Of a DNA stretch of 64,000 nt, positions 1 to 8,483 are shown in pieces (position 1 is the first letter of the stretch; each line of letters starts with the position of its first letter). The translations under genes and the position numbers were made by a program. A model generated the notes under the pieces. It did not search any database. It was not told where the DNA came from and saw only the letters and a program-made list of their open reading frames with translations. This DNA is from Paeniroseomonas aquatica (GTDB lineage Bacteria; Pseudomonadota; Alphaproteobacteria; Acetobacterales; Acetobacteraceae): positions 1-64,000 of the forward strand of contig NZ_JAUFPN010000191.1 of the NCBI RefSeq assembly GCF_030409335.1. Direction: 5' to 3'.

Positions 1-328
1 ACGGCTCGCCCGGCGCCACGCCCGCCGCCGGCGGGGCCGGCACGGTCCGCAGCGCCAGCGGCTCCCGCGACTGGGTGCGGTTCAGCGCCAGCGCGGCCGA
101 GATGGCATCCCGCGCCTCCGGCGGCGGCCGCTCGGGCCGGGGCGGCACGCTGCCGAGGCTGGGGCGCGGCCGGTCCATGCCGGGGGGCGGCAGGCGGCCG
201 GCATCGGCCTCCCCGGATACGGTGCGGTAGATCTCGACCGGGTTGATTTCCTTCGGGATCTCGCAGCCGGGCAGTGCCAGGGCCAGCACCCCCGCGCCCA
301 GCCGGCGCCACCAACCTCCCCGCATCAT
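1..328 (-). CDS. Proline-rich lipoprotein, 3' end outside the window
   Basis: Reading leftward from a double ATG at 328/325, the frame stays open to the window edge. The first residues give a basic N-terminus (MMRGGWWRR), a short hydrophobic stretch and a lipobox LPGC with the lipidated Cys near residue 22, so the product should be an exported, lipid-anchored envelope protein. The mature part begins EIPKEINPVEIYRTVSG and then becomes very rich in Pro, Arg and Glu. I do not recognise a domain in the visible 109 residues; a C-terminal domain may lie beyond the edge. It is divergent from phaC, with about 125 bases between the two starts. Confidence 0.6.
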   Translation of the reverse strand, partial: MMRGGWWRRLGAGVLALALPGCEIPKEINPVEIYRTVSGEADAGRLPPPGMDRPRPSLGSVPPRPERPPPEARDAISAALALNRTQSREPLALRTVPAPPAAGVAPGEP

Positions 329-453
329 CCTGCCGCCTCCGGTCCGGACCAGGGTTAGCGCGGAACGGCGGGAAAAGGGAAGCCGCCCGAAGGCGGGCCG
401 CAGGCCGCACGAAGCAGGGTGGAGGCTTGCCCCGGCGCGGCGTAAGGTGGCCC

Positions 454-2271
454 ATGGCCGACGAAAAATTGCCCGAAGCTCCCCAATTCCGGCTGCCCGA
501 TCCGGCGCTGGTCACCCGAACCATGGCCGAGGTCGCCGAGCGCGGCCAGCGGATCGTGACCGACTTCCTGAAGCGACAGTCGGAATCCGGGGGAACCTCC
601 CCCGATCCGCTGAACATCGGCGGCGCCTTCCTCGAGATGACGACCCGGCTGATGGCGAATCCCGCCCGGCTGGTCCAGGCGCAGATGGGCTTCTGGCAGG
701 ACTACCTCACGCTCTGGCAGAACACCGCCCGGCGGATGATGGGCCAGGAGGAGGGCACCCCGGTGATCGCCGAGGACCCGAAGGACCGCCGCTTCAAGGA
801 CGAGGCCTGGCGTGACAACGAGGTCTTCGACTTCATCAAGCAGTCCTACCTGCTCAGCGCCCGCTTCTTCCAGAACGTGGTCGGCGGCGTCGACGGGCTG
901 GAGCCGAAGACGGCGCAGAAGGTCGACTTCTACACCCGGCAATTCGTCGATGCGATGAGCCCTTCCAACTTCCTGCTGACCAATCCGGAAGTGCTGCGGA
1001 AAACCGCCGAGACCGGCGGCGAGAACCTGCTGAAGGGCCTGTCCCACCTGCTCGCCGACCTCGAGCGCGGCAAGGGCCAGCTCCGCATCCGCATGACGGA
1101 CGACAGCAAGTTCCGGGTCGGCGAGAACATCGCGGTCACGCCGGGCAAGGTGGTCTACCAGAACGAGCTGATGCAGCTGATCCAGTATGCGCCGACCACG
1201 CCCACGGTGCTGAAGCGGCCGCTCGTGATCTTCCCGCCCTGGATCAACAAATTCTACATCCTCGACCTGCGGCCGAAGAACTCCTTCGTGAAATGGGCGA
1301 CCGACCAGGGCCATACGGTCTTCGTCGTCTCCTGGGTGAACCCGGACGGGCAGCTCGCGGAGAAGGGCTTCGACGACTACATGCGGGAGGGCGTCTATGC
1401 CGCGCTCGATGCGATCGAGCAGGCGACGGGCGAGCGGCAGGTCAATGCGATCGGCTATTGCCTCGGCGGCACGCTACTGGCGACGACGCTCGCGCATATG
1501 GCGGCCAAGCGGGACACCCGCATCAAGACCGCGACCTACTTCGTCACCATGACCGACTTCGAGGAAGCCGGCGAGCTCGGCGTCTTCATCGACGAGGAGC
1601 AGCTCCGCGGTCTCGAGGAGAAGATGGGCAAGCGCGGCTTCCTCGAGGGCCGGGAGATGGCGACCACCTTCAACATGTTGCGGGCCAACGACCTCATCTG
1701 GTCCTTCGTGGTCAACAACTACCTGATGGGCCAGGAGCCCTTCCCCTTCGACCTGCTGTACTGGAACGACGATTCCACCCGCATGCCGGCGAAGATGCAC
1801 AGCTTCTACCTGCGCCACATGTACCAGGCGAACGACCTGGTGAAGCCGGGCGGGCTGGAGCTGCTGGGGGTGAAGATCGACCTCCGCCGCATCAAGGTGC
1901 CGAGCTACCTGATCTCGACCCGCGAGGATCATATCGCGCCGTGGAAGTCGACCTACCGGGCAACGCAGATCTATGCCGGGCCGATCCGCTTCGTGCTCGC
2001 CGCCTCGGGCCATATCGCCGGGGTGGTGAACCCGCCCGAGAGCGGCAAGTACAGCCACTGGGTCAACGACAGCCTGCCGCCCGACCCCGAGGAGTGGTTC
2101 AAGGGCGCCACCGAGCTGGCCGGGTCCTGGTGGCCGGACTGGCACCGCTGGGTGACCGCGGCCGACAAGGCCGCGAAGGAGCAGGTGCCGGCGCGGGTCC
2201 CGGGGGCCGGCGCGCTCCCGGCGCTGGAGGATGCGCCGGGCAGCTATGTCGCGGTGATGGGGGCGGACTAG
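454..2271 (+). CDS. phaC: Class I poly(3-hydroxyalkanoate) synthase PhaC
   Basis: Polymerises (R)-3-hydroxyacyl-CoA into polyhydroxyalkanoate storage granules in the cytoplasm. The 605-residue product has the usual class I length and an N-terminal PhaC domain followed by an alpha/beta-hydrolase core. The lipase-like box GYCLGG carries the catalytic Cys336; Asp492 (in TREDHIAPW) and His520 (in SGHIAG) complete the triad, with the family spacing of 28 residues between Asp and His. The frame is open 60 codons further upstream, but the ATG at 454 is preceded by AAGGTGG and begins the recognisable protein, so I place the start there. No phaA/phaB genes are nearby. Confidence 0.95.
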   Translation: MADEKLPEAPQFRLPDPALVTRTMAEVAERGQRIVTDFLKRQSESGGTSPDPLNIGGAFLEMTTRLMANPARLVQAQMGFWQDYLTLWQNTARRMMGQEEGTPVIAEDPKDRRFKDEAWRDNEVFDFIKQSYLLSARFFQNVVGGVDGLEPKTAQKVDFYTRQFVDAMSPSNFLLTNPEVLRKTAETGGENLLKGLSHLLADLERGKGQLRIRMTDDSKFRVGENIAVTPGKVVYQNELMQLIQYAPTTPTVLKRPLVIFPPWINKFYILDLRPKNSFVKWATDQGHTVFVVSWVNPDGQLAEKGFDDYMREGVYAALDAIEQATGERQVNAIGYCLGGTLLATTLAHMAAKRDTRIKTATYFVTMTDFEEAGELGVFIDEEQLRGLEEKMGKRGFLEGREMATTFNMLRANDLIWSFVVNNYLMGQEPFPFDLLYWNDDSTRMPAKMHSFYLRHMYQANDLVKPGGLELLGVKIDLRRIKVPSYLISTREDHIAPWKSTYRATQIYAGPIRFVLAASGHIAGVVNPPESGKYSHWVNDSLPPDPEEWFKGATELAGSWWPDWHRWVTAADKAAKEQVPARVPGAGALPALEDAPGSYVAVMGAD

Positions 2272-2296
2272 CCCCCTTCCCTCTCCAGATCTGGGC

Positions 2297-2938
2297 TCAG
2301 TAGCCGAGTCCCTGGTTGCCGCCGAGGCCGAAGGTGGTGATGCGGCTGCCGCCGGTCTCGTCCGGCAGGGCGCCGACCCAGCTGCTCTCGGCATCCAGCC
2401 GCTCCAGCTGCCGGCCGAGCAGGGCGGTGGCGATGCTCGCCTGGGGCAGCGGGCCGATCTCGGCAAGCCGGGCGACGGAGCGTTCGCCGCCGGGGCGGAA
2501 CAGCGGGGCCGGCCGCGCCCTCGCCGCCGCCGCCGCCATGCCGGCCGGCAGCGCCCGGGCTGCCGCCAGCAGGGCGCCGACGACCTGCTCGGACGGTGCC
2601 GCCTCGGCGATGCCCAGGGCATCGCGCGCCTCGGTGCGGGCCAGCAGCATCTCCCGCCGCACCCCGTCCGGGATGGGGGCGAAGCGGGGATTGCGGCGCA
2701 GCTCCTCGGTGGCGAATTCGAGCTGGGCGACCGCCCGGGCCGCCGCCTCCGGCTGGCCGGCCAGGCCACGGCCACGGTCGGCGAAGGCCGCCGCGGCGGC
2801 GGTGATGGCATCGCGGCCCTGGTCGCCCCGGCCCTGCCCGGCCTGGACGAGGTCCACCGGGGGGCCGGCCGGGGGCGCCTGCCGCAGTTCGGCGCACCCC
2901 GCCAGCGCCAGCGCCAGCAGCAGCCCGCCGGCCTTCAC
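2297..2938 (-). CDS. Small lipoprotein, third of three tandem paralogues
   Basis: Product of unknown function, 213 residues. The N-terminus VKAGGLLLALALAGC is a short signal peptide with lipobox LAGC (Cys15), so it should be lipid-anchored in the envelope. The mature part resembles the two proteins encoded just upstream: a shared block with LAG-P--AARAVAQ-E, -NPR-, AR-E-R-ALGI and ALLAAARAL. The GTG start at 2938 overlaps the TGA of the previous gene (GTGA), which implies translational coupling and decides the start. It has a longer variable Ala/Arg-rich tail than its paralogues. It converges on phaC, with 25 bases between the stops. No catalytic motif is visible. Confidence 0.75.
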   Translation of the reverse strand: MKAGGLLLALALAGCAELRQAPPAGPPVDLVQAGQGRGDQGRDAITAAAAAFADRGRGLAGQPEAAARAVAQLEFATEELRRNPRFAPIPDGVRREMLLARTEARDALGIAEAAPSEQVVGALLAAARALPAGMAAAAARARPAPLFRPGGERSVARLAEIGPLPQASIATALLGRQLERLDAESSWVGALPDETGGSRITTFGLGGNQGLGY

Positions 2939-3498
2939 AGCCGGCGGCTCGACGCGGAATCGAGGTCGCGGATCGCCTCCGTCGCGCCGACCGCCGCCCG
3001 GTTGGTGAGCGGCAGCCCCGGCAACGCCGCCAGCCGGGTGAGGGTCGCCGCCCCCCCCTGCGGGAAGAGGCTGGCCGGCAGCGCCGCCGCGGCCTCCGAG
3101 GACTGGCGGCTGCCCAGGGCCCGGGCCGCCGCGTAGAGCGCATCGATCACCGGCTGCGCCTCGGCCCCGGCCGGAATGCCGAGGGCGGCGCGCCATTCGG
3201 CCCGGGCCTGGACCAGCTGGTTGAACACCGTCGGGGAGACGTTGGTGAGCCGCGGGTTGCCGGGCAACTCCACCGTCAGCCACTCCATCTGCGCCACGGC
3301 ACGGGCGGCCTGGGCCGGGCGGCCGGCCAGCTGGCTCTGGCTGGAGAAGGCGAAGGCGGTGGTGTTGACCGCGGACCGCAGCGGGTCGCCGGCGCCGACC
3401 ACGGCATCATTCGGCAGGCTGGCCGATTGCGGCGGCGGCGGCAGGGTGCAGGCGCCCATCGCCACCAGGGCGGCGAGCGGCAGCAGGGGCTTGAACAT
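2935..3498 (-). CDS. Small lipoprotein, second of three tandem paralogues
   Basis: Product of unknown function, 187 residues. The signal peptide ends at lipobox MGAC (Cys17). The mature part shares with its neighbours a GAGDPLRSAV segment, an AFAFSS-type segment, LAGRPAQAARAVAQMEWL, a NPR triplet, ARAEWRAALGI and ALYAAARALG. It is preceded by AAAGGGA at good distance from the ATG at 3498. It sits 29 bases after the first paralogue, and its stop overlaps the start of the third, so the three are very likely one transcript. The pattern looks like repeated tandem duplication of a single-domain helical lipoprotein; the function is not recognisable. Confidence 0.8.
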   Translation of the reverse strand: MFKPLLPLAALVAMGACTLPPPPQSASLPNDAVVGAGDPLRSAVNTTAFAFSSQSQLAGRPAQAARAVAQMEWLTVELPGNPRLTNVSPTVFNQLVQARAEWRAALGIPAGAEAQPVIDALYAAARALGSRQSSEAAAALPASLFPQGGAATLTRLAALPGLPLTNRAAVGATEAIRDLDSASSRRL

Positions 3499-3527
3499 GC
3501 GGCGTATCCCTTTGGGGGCTGGGCGGG

Positions 3528-4109
3528 TCAGAACATGGTTCCGTTGCCACCGGACGAGTGCTGGTTGTCCTGTTCGGTGCGGAACATCTCCCGCTCCGTG
3601 AGCGCCGTGGCGCTGCGGGTGCGCGGCAGGGCGGGCAGGCCCGCCAGGCGCCGCAGGGTGGCTGGCCCATCGGTGAAGGCCGGCGCCGCCAGGGCCTGCC
3701 GGGCGGCCGCCGGATTGCCGGCGGTCAGGGCGCGCGAGGCGGCGAAGAGGCCATCGACCACCGCCTGGGGCTGGGCCTCGGCGGCGATGCCGAGCGCACC
3801 GCGCATCTCGGCCCGCGCGGCCATCAGCTCCAGGCCGACCGTCGGGTTGAAGTCGACCCAGCGCGGCCCGGCCGGGATCTCGCTGGCCAGATATTCCACC
3901 TGGGCCGCGGCGATTGCCGCCGTCTCCGGATGGCCGGCCAGGACCCCCGGCGTGGCGAAGGAGAAGGCGCTGGCGATCACCGCCGCGCGGGTCGGGTCGC
4001 CGACCCCGATGGTCGCGTCCCGGGGCAGCACCGCGTAGGGCGTGCCGCTGCCGCAGCCGAGCAGGGGCAGCAGCAGGGCAAGCGTCGCGGCCACCGGGGT
4101 CTTGGTCAT
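3528..4109 (-). CDS. Small lipoprotein, first of three tandem paralogues
   Basis: Product of unknown function, 193 residues. The signal peptide MTKTPVAATLALLLPLLGC ends at lipobox LLGC (Cys19). It shares with its two downstream neighbours the order GVGDPTRAAV, AFSFA, LAGHPETAA, a PR pair, ARAEMRGALGI and GLFAASRAL. An ATG three codons earlier (4118) abuts the GGAG motif; the ATG at 4109 lies nine bases after GGAG and is preferred. The C-terminus is Asn/Gly/Ser-rich and probably disordered. The gene heads a three-gene minus-strand unit that ends against phaC. Confidence 0.8.
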   Translation of the reverse strand: MTKTPVAATLALLLPLLGCGSGTPYAVLPRDATIGVGDPTRAAVIASAFSFATPGVLAGHPETAAIAAAQVEYLASEIPAGPRWVDFNPTVGLELMAARAEMRGALGIAAEAQPQAVVDGLFAASRALTAGNPAAARQALAAPAFTDGPATLRRLAGLPALPRTRSATALTEREMFRTEQDNQHSSGGNGTMF

Positions 4110-4208
4110 GGATCTCATCTCCGGCGTGCAGACTGCGGCATTCGCGGCGGAGAAACAATTGGCGCCGCGGCGGCACCAGGCAATCCCGGGCGTCGCGCCG
4201 GCCCGGGA

Positions 4209-5186
4209 TCAGTAGCAGCCTGCCAGGCGCCCCCGGGTGCGGAGCAGGGCGAGGACGGTCTGGCAGGTGGGCGCCGGCCGTTCCACCAGGGCCGCGAGCT
4301 CGACGACGACCCCAAGCAGGGCATCGATCTCCATCGGCCGTCCGCGCTCCAGGTCCTGCAGCATGGAGGTCTTGTGGGCCCCGACCTCGGCGCCGCCGGC
4401 GATCCGCTTGTCCACATCGATGGCGAAGCGGGTGCCCAGCGCCTCGGCAACGCCCTGGGCCTCGAGCATCATGGTGCGGCAGACGGCGCGCAGCTCGGGG
4501 TCGCCGGTGATGACGTCGAGCGTCGCGCCGGTCAGCGCGCTCAGCGGGTTGAAGGCGAGGTTGCCCCAGAGCTTGACCCAGAGCTCGTCGCGGATCTTCG
4601 GCCGCACCGGCGCCTTGAAGCCGGCCGCGACCAGGGCGGCCGAGAGCGCGTTGGCGCGCGGGGAGCGGCTGCCGTCAGGCTCGCCCAGGGTGAAGCGGTC
4701 GCCGTAGGTGTGGTTGACCACACCCGGCTCGGGCACGTCGGCCGCGGGGTAGACGATGCAGCCGATGGCGCGGGAGGGATGCAGCGTCTCCCACAGCGCG
4801 CCGCCGGGATCGACGCTCTCGACCCGGCGGTCCTCGTGCGGCCCGGCCAGCTTGTAGAAATACCACCAGGGGATGCCGTTGACGGCCGAGACGATGGCGG
4901 TCTCCGGCCCGAGCAGCGGCTGCATCTGCGGCGCCACCTTGGGCAGCGCATGCGCCTTCAGGGTGACGACGACGTAGTCCTGCGGCCCGGCCTCGGCGGC
5001 GGTCTCGACGCAGCGGGGACGGACGACGGTCTCCTCGCCCTCGCTGATCAGCTTCAGGCCATGGGCCTGCATGGCGGCGAGATGCGGGCCGCGGGCGATG
5101 ACGGTGACCTCCGACTCCCCCTTGGCGGCGAGCCTGGCCGCCATCAGCCCGCCGATGGCGCCGGCGCCGAAGATGCAGATCCTCAT
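4209..5186 (-). CDS. 2-dehydropantoate 2-reductase family (PanE/ApbA-like) oxidoreductase
   Basis: NAD(P)-dependent cytosolic reductase of the ketopantoate reductase fold, 325 residues. The Rossmann glycine motif GAGAIGG is at residues 7-13. An AVNGIPWW segment, the conserved DELWVKLWGN segment with its catalytic-type Lys, and a C-terminal KTSMLQDLERGRPMEIDAL segment are all typical of the family. Many members are not true PanE, and pantothenate genes are absent here. It lies 64 bases downstream of an acyl-CoA ligase on the same strand, so a catabolic 2-oxoacid or hydroxyacid role is equally possible. I therefore give no gene symbol. Confidence 0.85.
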   Translation of the reverse strand: MRICIFGAGAIGGLMAARLAAKGESEVTVIARGPHLAAMQAHGLKLISEGEETVVRPRCVETAAEAGPQDYVVVTLKAHALPKVAPQMQPLLGPETAIVSAVNGIPWWYFYKLAGPHEDRRVESVDPGGALWETLHPSRAIGCIVYPAADVPEPGVVNHTYGDRFTLGEPDGSRSPRANALSAALVAAGFKAPVRPKIRDELWVKLWGNLAFNPLSALTGATLDVITGDPELRAVCRTMMLEAQGVAEALGTRFAIDVDKRIAGGAEVGAHKTSMLQDLERGRPMEIDALLGVVVELAALVERPAPTCQTVLALLRTRGRLAGCY

Positions 5187-5250
5187 GATGCGCTGATCCG
5201 ATTCACGCTACGCTCCTCGCTTCGCTTCGCTGCGGCGCCGTGTGACCGGA

Positions 5251-6768
5251 TCACGCCTTGATGCCCAGCTTCTCGGCCAGGCCGATGCGCATCAGCTTGC
5301 CGGTGGCGCCCTTCGGGATCTCGTCCAGGAAGACCACCTTGCGGGGTACCTTGAAGTCGGCCAAGTGCTTCGCGGCGTGGTCGCGCAGCTCGCGTTCCGT
5401 CACCGCCATGCCCTCGCGCAGCACGATGGCGGCGCCGACCTCCTCGCCCAGCATCGGGTGCGGGATGCCGAAGGTCAGCGCCTGGGCGACGGCCGGGTGG
5501 TCCGACAGCACGCCATCGACCTCGAGCGGGCTGACCTGCTCGCCGCCGCGCTTGATCAACTCCTTCAGCCGGCCGGTCAGCATCAGGTAGCCGTCGGCAT
5601 CGAACATGCCCTGGTCGCCGGTGCGGAACCAGCCCTTGGTGAAGGCCTTCGCATTGGCTTCCGGGTTCGCCTCGTAGCCCTTGGTGACGTTGGGACCGCG
5701 GATGACGACCTCGCCGATCGCGCCCTGCGGCAGCAGGGTGCCGTCGTCGTCCATGATGGCGACCTCGGGGCCGGCGGGCAGGCCGACGATGCCGGGCTTC
5801 TGCGCGCCGGGCGGCAGCGGGTTGGAGCACATCTGGTGGCTGGCCTCGGTCATGCCGTAGCTCTCCAGCACCGGGGCGTTGAAGGCCGCCGAGAGGTCCT
5901 TCATCGCCTGCGCCGGCAGCGAGGCCGAGGAGGAGCGGATGAAGCGCAGCGGCGCGCGGGCGATGATCTCGGCGTTGCGCTCGGCCCGGGCCAGGATGGT
6001 CTGGTGCATGGTCGGCACCGCCGTGTACCAGCTCGGCTTCTCCGCATCGAGCAGGGCGAAGAAGCGCAGGGCGTTGAAGCCCGGCGTGCAGATGACGGCG
6101 CCGCCGCCGGCCAGCGAGGCGAGCGTCGCCGCGATCAGCCCGTGGATGTGGAACAGCGGCATGACGTTAAGGCAGGCGTCATTCGGGCCCAGCGCCAGGG
6201 TGCGGGCGATGTTGCCGGCGGAGGCGGTCACGTTGGTATGGCTCAGCGGCACGATCTTCGGCCGCGCGGTGGTGCCGGAGGTATGCAGCACGAGCGCCAC
6301 GTCATCCGGCCCGGCGGCGCCGGGGCTGGTGGCGGCGCCGGGCGTGCCGCCCACCAGGGTGAAGGCGCCGGCCGCGGTGCCGGGAACCAGCTCGAGCACC
6401 GGCACGCCGAGGCGCTGCGCCACGCCGCGCGCCGGGGTCTCGGCGCCCTGCTGCACCACCAGCGCCCTGGCCTTTAGGTCGAGCAGGTAGAACTCGAATT
6501 CCTCGTCCTTGTAGGCGGGGTTCAGCGGCGCGGTGGTGGCGCCGCCGGCGATGGCGACGAAGCTGGCGGCCATCTCCGGCCCGTTCGGCAGCACGATGGC
6601 GACACGGTCGCCACGGCCGATGCCGATGGCGTTCAGGCTGGCGATGGTCCCGGCCGCGAGCTCCCGGAGGCCGGCATAGCTGAGCGGCGGCCGCTCGGGC
6701 GCACGGATGGCGGGGCGGTCGGCCGCGCCGGTCGCGAGCAGCTCGGCGACGGTGCTGATGGCGGGCAT
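5251..6768 (-). CDS. Acyl-CoA synthetase, oxalyl-CoA synthetase (Pcs60/AAE3)-like
   Basis: Adenylate-forming ligase of 505 residues that activates a carboxylic acid to its CoA thioester. The P-loop HTSGTTARPK lies around residue 158. ESYGMTEASH and the adenylate-binding GWFRTGD motif follow, then the hinge GRLKELIKRGGE and the C-terminal catalytic Lys in PKGATGKLMR. The segment YKDEEFEFYLLD is reminiscent of fungal/plant oxalyl-CoA synthetases, so oxalate is a reasonable but unproven substrate. The ATG at 6768 is eight codons inside the longest frame and has GGAGGAAAT upstream. It is divergent from the tctCBA operon and shares a 213-base regulatory region with it. Confidence 0.88.
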   Translation of the reverse strand: MPAISTVAELLATGAADRPAIRAPERPPLSYAGLRELAAGTIASLNAIGIGRGDRVAIVLPNGPEMAASFVAIAGGATTAPLNPAYKDEEFEFYLLDLKARALVVQQGAETPARGVAQRLGVPVLELVPGTAAGAFTLVGGTPGAATSPGAAGPDDVALVLHTSGTTARPKIVPLSHTNVTASAGNIARTLALGPNDACLNVMPLFHIHGLIAATLASLAGGGAVICTPGFNALRFFALLDAEKPSWYTAVPTMHQTILARAERNAEIIARAPLRFIRSSSASLPAQAMKDLSAAFNAPVLESYGMTEASHQMCSNPLPPGAQKPGIVGLPAGPEVAIMDDDGTLLPQGAIGEVVIRGPNVTKGYEANPEANAKAFTKGWFRTGDQGMFDADGYLMLTGRLKELIKRGGEQVSPLEVDGVLSDHPAVAQALTFGIPHPMLGEEVGAAIVLREGMAVTERELRDHAAKHLADFKVPRKVVFLDEIPKGATGKLMRIGLAEKLGIKA

Positions 6769-6861
6769 GGGATTTCCTCCGGAGGGGCGCATTTAGGCTT
6801 TCTCTGCATCAGCCGGGGCCGGGCGGCAAGCGGCGTCCAACCCTGGCGCATCTTGCCGCGC

Positions 6862-6895
6862 GCTTTACACGCTTTTCGTTGCTTTACCGCGTTTT
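6862..6895. promoter_or_regulatory. Imperfect direct repeat in the ligase/tctC divergent region
   Basis: Two copies of a GCTTTAC-type sequence followed by a T run occur at 6862-6876 and 6881-6895, 19 bases apart, about two helical turns. The segment is clearly richer in A/T than its surroundings and lies between two divergent start codons. This could be an operator or a promoter element. No regulator gene is adjacent, so the assignment is an inference from position and spacing. Confidence 0.3.
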
Positions 6896-6981
6896 CCGCC
6901 CCACCCCGGTGCCAACGCCAACCTCAAGGGCGCGTTGCTGGGCCGCAATCGGGCCACGACGCATCGCCGGAAACCATCAGA

Positions 6982-7992
6982 ATGACGCTTCATGGAAGCT
7001 CCCGCCGCACCCTCCTGCTCGGCCTTGGCGGTGGCGCCCTCGCCTCGGTCCTCGCCACCCCGGCCCTGGCGCAGCGCGCCTGGGAGCCGACCCGGCCGGT
7101 GCAGTTCATCGTGCCCGCCGGGACCGGCGGCGGCGCGGACCAGATGGCCCGGGTGATCCAGGGCATCGTCGCCAAGCACGGGCTGATGAAGCAACCGATG
7201 GTGGTGGTGAACAAGGCCGGCGGTGCCGGGGCGGAGGGCTTCCTCGAAGCCAAGGGCGCCCGCGGCAATCCGCACATGGTCGTCATCACCTTGTCCAACC
7301 TCTTCACCACGCCGCTGGCGACGGGCGTGCCGTTCACTTGGCAGGACCTGACTCCGGTGGCGATGCTGGCGCTCGACGAGTTCATCCTCTGGGTGAATGC
7401 CGAATCGCCCTGGAAGACGGTCGCGGATTTCACCGTGGCGGCCAGGACGGAGCGGCTGAAGCTCGGCGGCACCGGCTCGAAGCAGGAGGACCAGATCATC
7501 GGCGTCGCCCTCGCCAAGGCGATGGGCGGCAACCTCACCTACGTGCCCTTCCGGGGCGGCGGCGAGGTCTCGGTGCAGCTGGTCGGCAAGCACATCGACG
7601 CCACGGTGAACAACCCGATCGAGGCGGTGACGCATTGGCGCTCCGGCGCGCTGCGGCCGCTCTGCGTCTTCGACAGCCAGCGGCTGGCCGGCACCGAGAA
7701 GATGACCGAAACCGCGGCCTGGTCGGATATCCCGACCGCCCGGGAATCCGGGCTCGACGTCGAATACCTGATGCTGCGCGGCATCTTCATGGCGCCCGGG
7801 GTGAAGCCCGAGCAGGTGGCCTTCTACGAAGGCCTGATGGCGCGGGTGCGGGAGACCCCGGAGTGGCGCGAGCTCATGCAGCAGGGCGCCTTCAACACCA
7901 CCAGCATGACCGGCGAGGCCTTCCGCGCCTGGCTGACCAAGGAGGAGAGCCGGCACCGGACGCTGATGCAGGAGGCGGGGTTCCTGGCGTGA
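6982..7992 (+). CDS. tctC: Tripartite tricarboxylate transporter receptor TctC (Bug family)
   Basis: Periplasmic solute receptor of 336 residues, part of a secondary tripartite tricarboxylate-type transporter. A twin-arginine-like N-terminus (SSRRTLLLGLGGG) and an ALAQRA cleavage region precede the mature protein. The Bug fold is shown by RPVQFIVPAGTGGGADQMARV, the KLGGTGSKQEDQI segment and a late WSDIPTARESG segment. The frame is open further upstream, but the signal peptide fixes the start at 6982. The stop codon overlaps the GTG of tctB, and tctA follows, so this is the one Bug receptor here that has its own membrane partners. The ligand is probably a carboxylate, identity unknown. Confidence 0.9.
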   Translation: MTLHGSSRRTLLLGLGGGALASVLATPALAQRAWEPTRPVQFIVPAGTGGGADQMARVIQGIVAKHGLMKQPMVVVNKAGGAGAEGFLEAKGARGNPHMVVITLSNLFTTPLATGVPFTWQDLTPVAMLALDEFILWVNAESPWKTVADFTVAARTERLKLGGTGSKQEDQIIGVALAKAMGGNLTYVPFRGGGEVSVQLVGKHIDATVNNPIEAVTHWRSGALRPLCVFDSQRLAGTEKMTETAAWSDIPTARESGLDVEYLMLRGIFMAPGVKPEQVAFYEGLMARVRETPEWRELMQQGAFNTTSMTGEAFRAWLTKEESRHRTLMQEAGFLA

Positions 7993-8480
7993 TCCGGCCG
8001 TCAGCCGGCCCCAGCAACCGCGCGGTCGAGATCGGCACCGCCCTCGCCTTCACTGCGGCCGGGGGGGCGGCCCTGTGGGACAGCCTGCGGCTCGGCATCG
8101 GCTGGGGCACGGACGGGCCGCAATCCGGCACCTTCCCCTTCTGGATCGGCCTGGCGCTGGTCGCGGCCAGCACCGGCACGCTGGTGCAGGCGGCGCGGAC
8201 CCGGGGCGAGCTTGGGATCTTCGCCAGCTGGCCGCAGCTGCGGCTCGTGGCCTCGGTGCTGGTGCCGAACATCCTGTACGTCGCGGCCATCCCCTTCGCC
8301 GGAATCTATGTCGCCTCGGCGGTGATGGTCGCCTGGTTCATGCGGCGGCTGGGGGGCTTCGGCTGGGCCCGGTCGGTCCTGGCGGGCATCGCCACGGCGG
8401 TCGCCACCTTCGTCATCTTCGAGATCTGGTTCCTGGTCGCGCTGCCCAAGGGGCCGCTCGAGACCGCGCTGGGGTATTGA
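7989..8480 (+). CDS. tctB: Tripartite tricarboxylate transporter small membrane subunit TctB
   Basis: Small integral membrane subunit of 163 residues. The GTG start at 7989 overlaps the TGA of tctC (GTGA). Four hydrophobic segments are visible: EIGTALAFTAAGGAAL near the N-terminus, GTFPFWIGLALVAAST, LVASVLVPNILYVAAIPFAGIYVASAV (probably a pair of short helices), and a C-terminal ATAVATFVIFEIWFLVALP. The IWFLVALPKGPLE ending is characteristic of TctB. The tctA gene begins three bases after the stop. It acts in the cytoplasmic membrane with TctA and TctC. Confidence 0.9.
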   Translation: MIRPSAGPSNRAVEIGTALAFTAAGGAALWDSLRLGIGWGTDGPQSGTFPFWIGLALVAASTGTLVQAARTRGELGIFASWPQLRLVASVLVPNILYVAAIPFAGIYVASAVMVAWFMRRLGGFGWARSVLAGIATAVATFVIFEIWFLVALPKGPLETALGY

Positions 8481-8483
8481 GCC

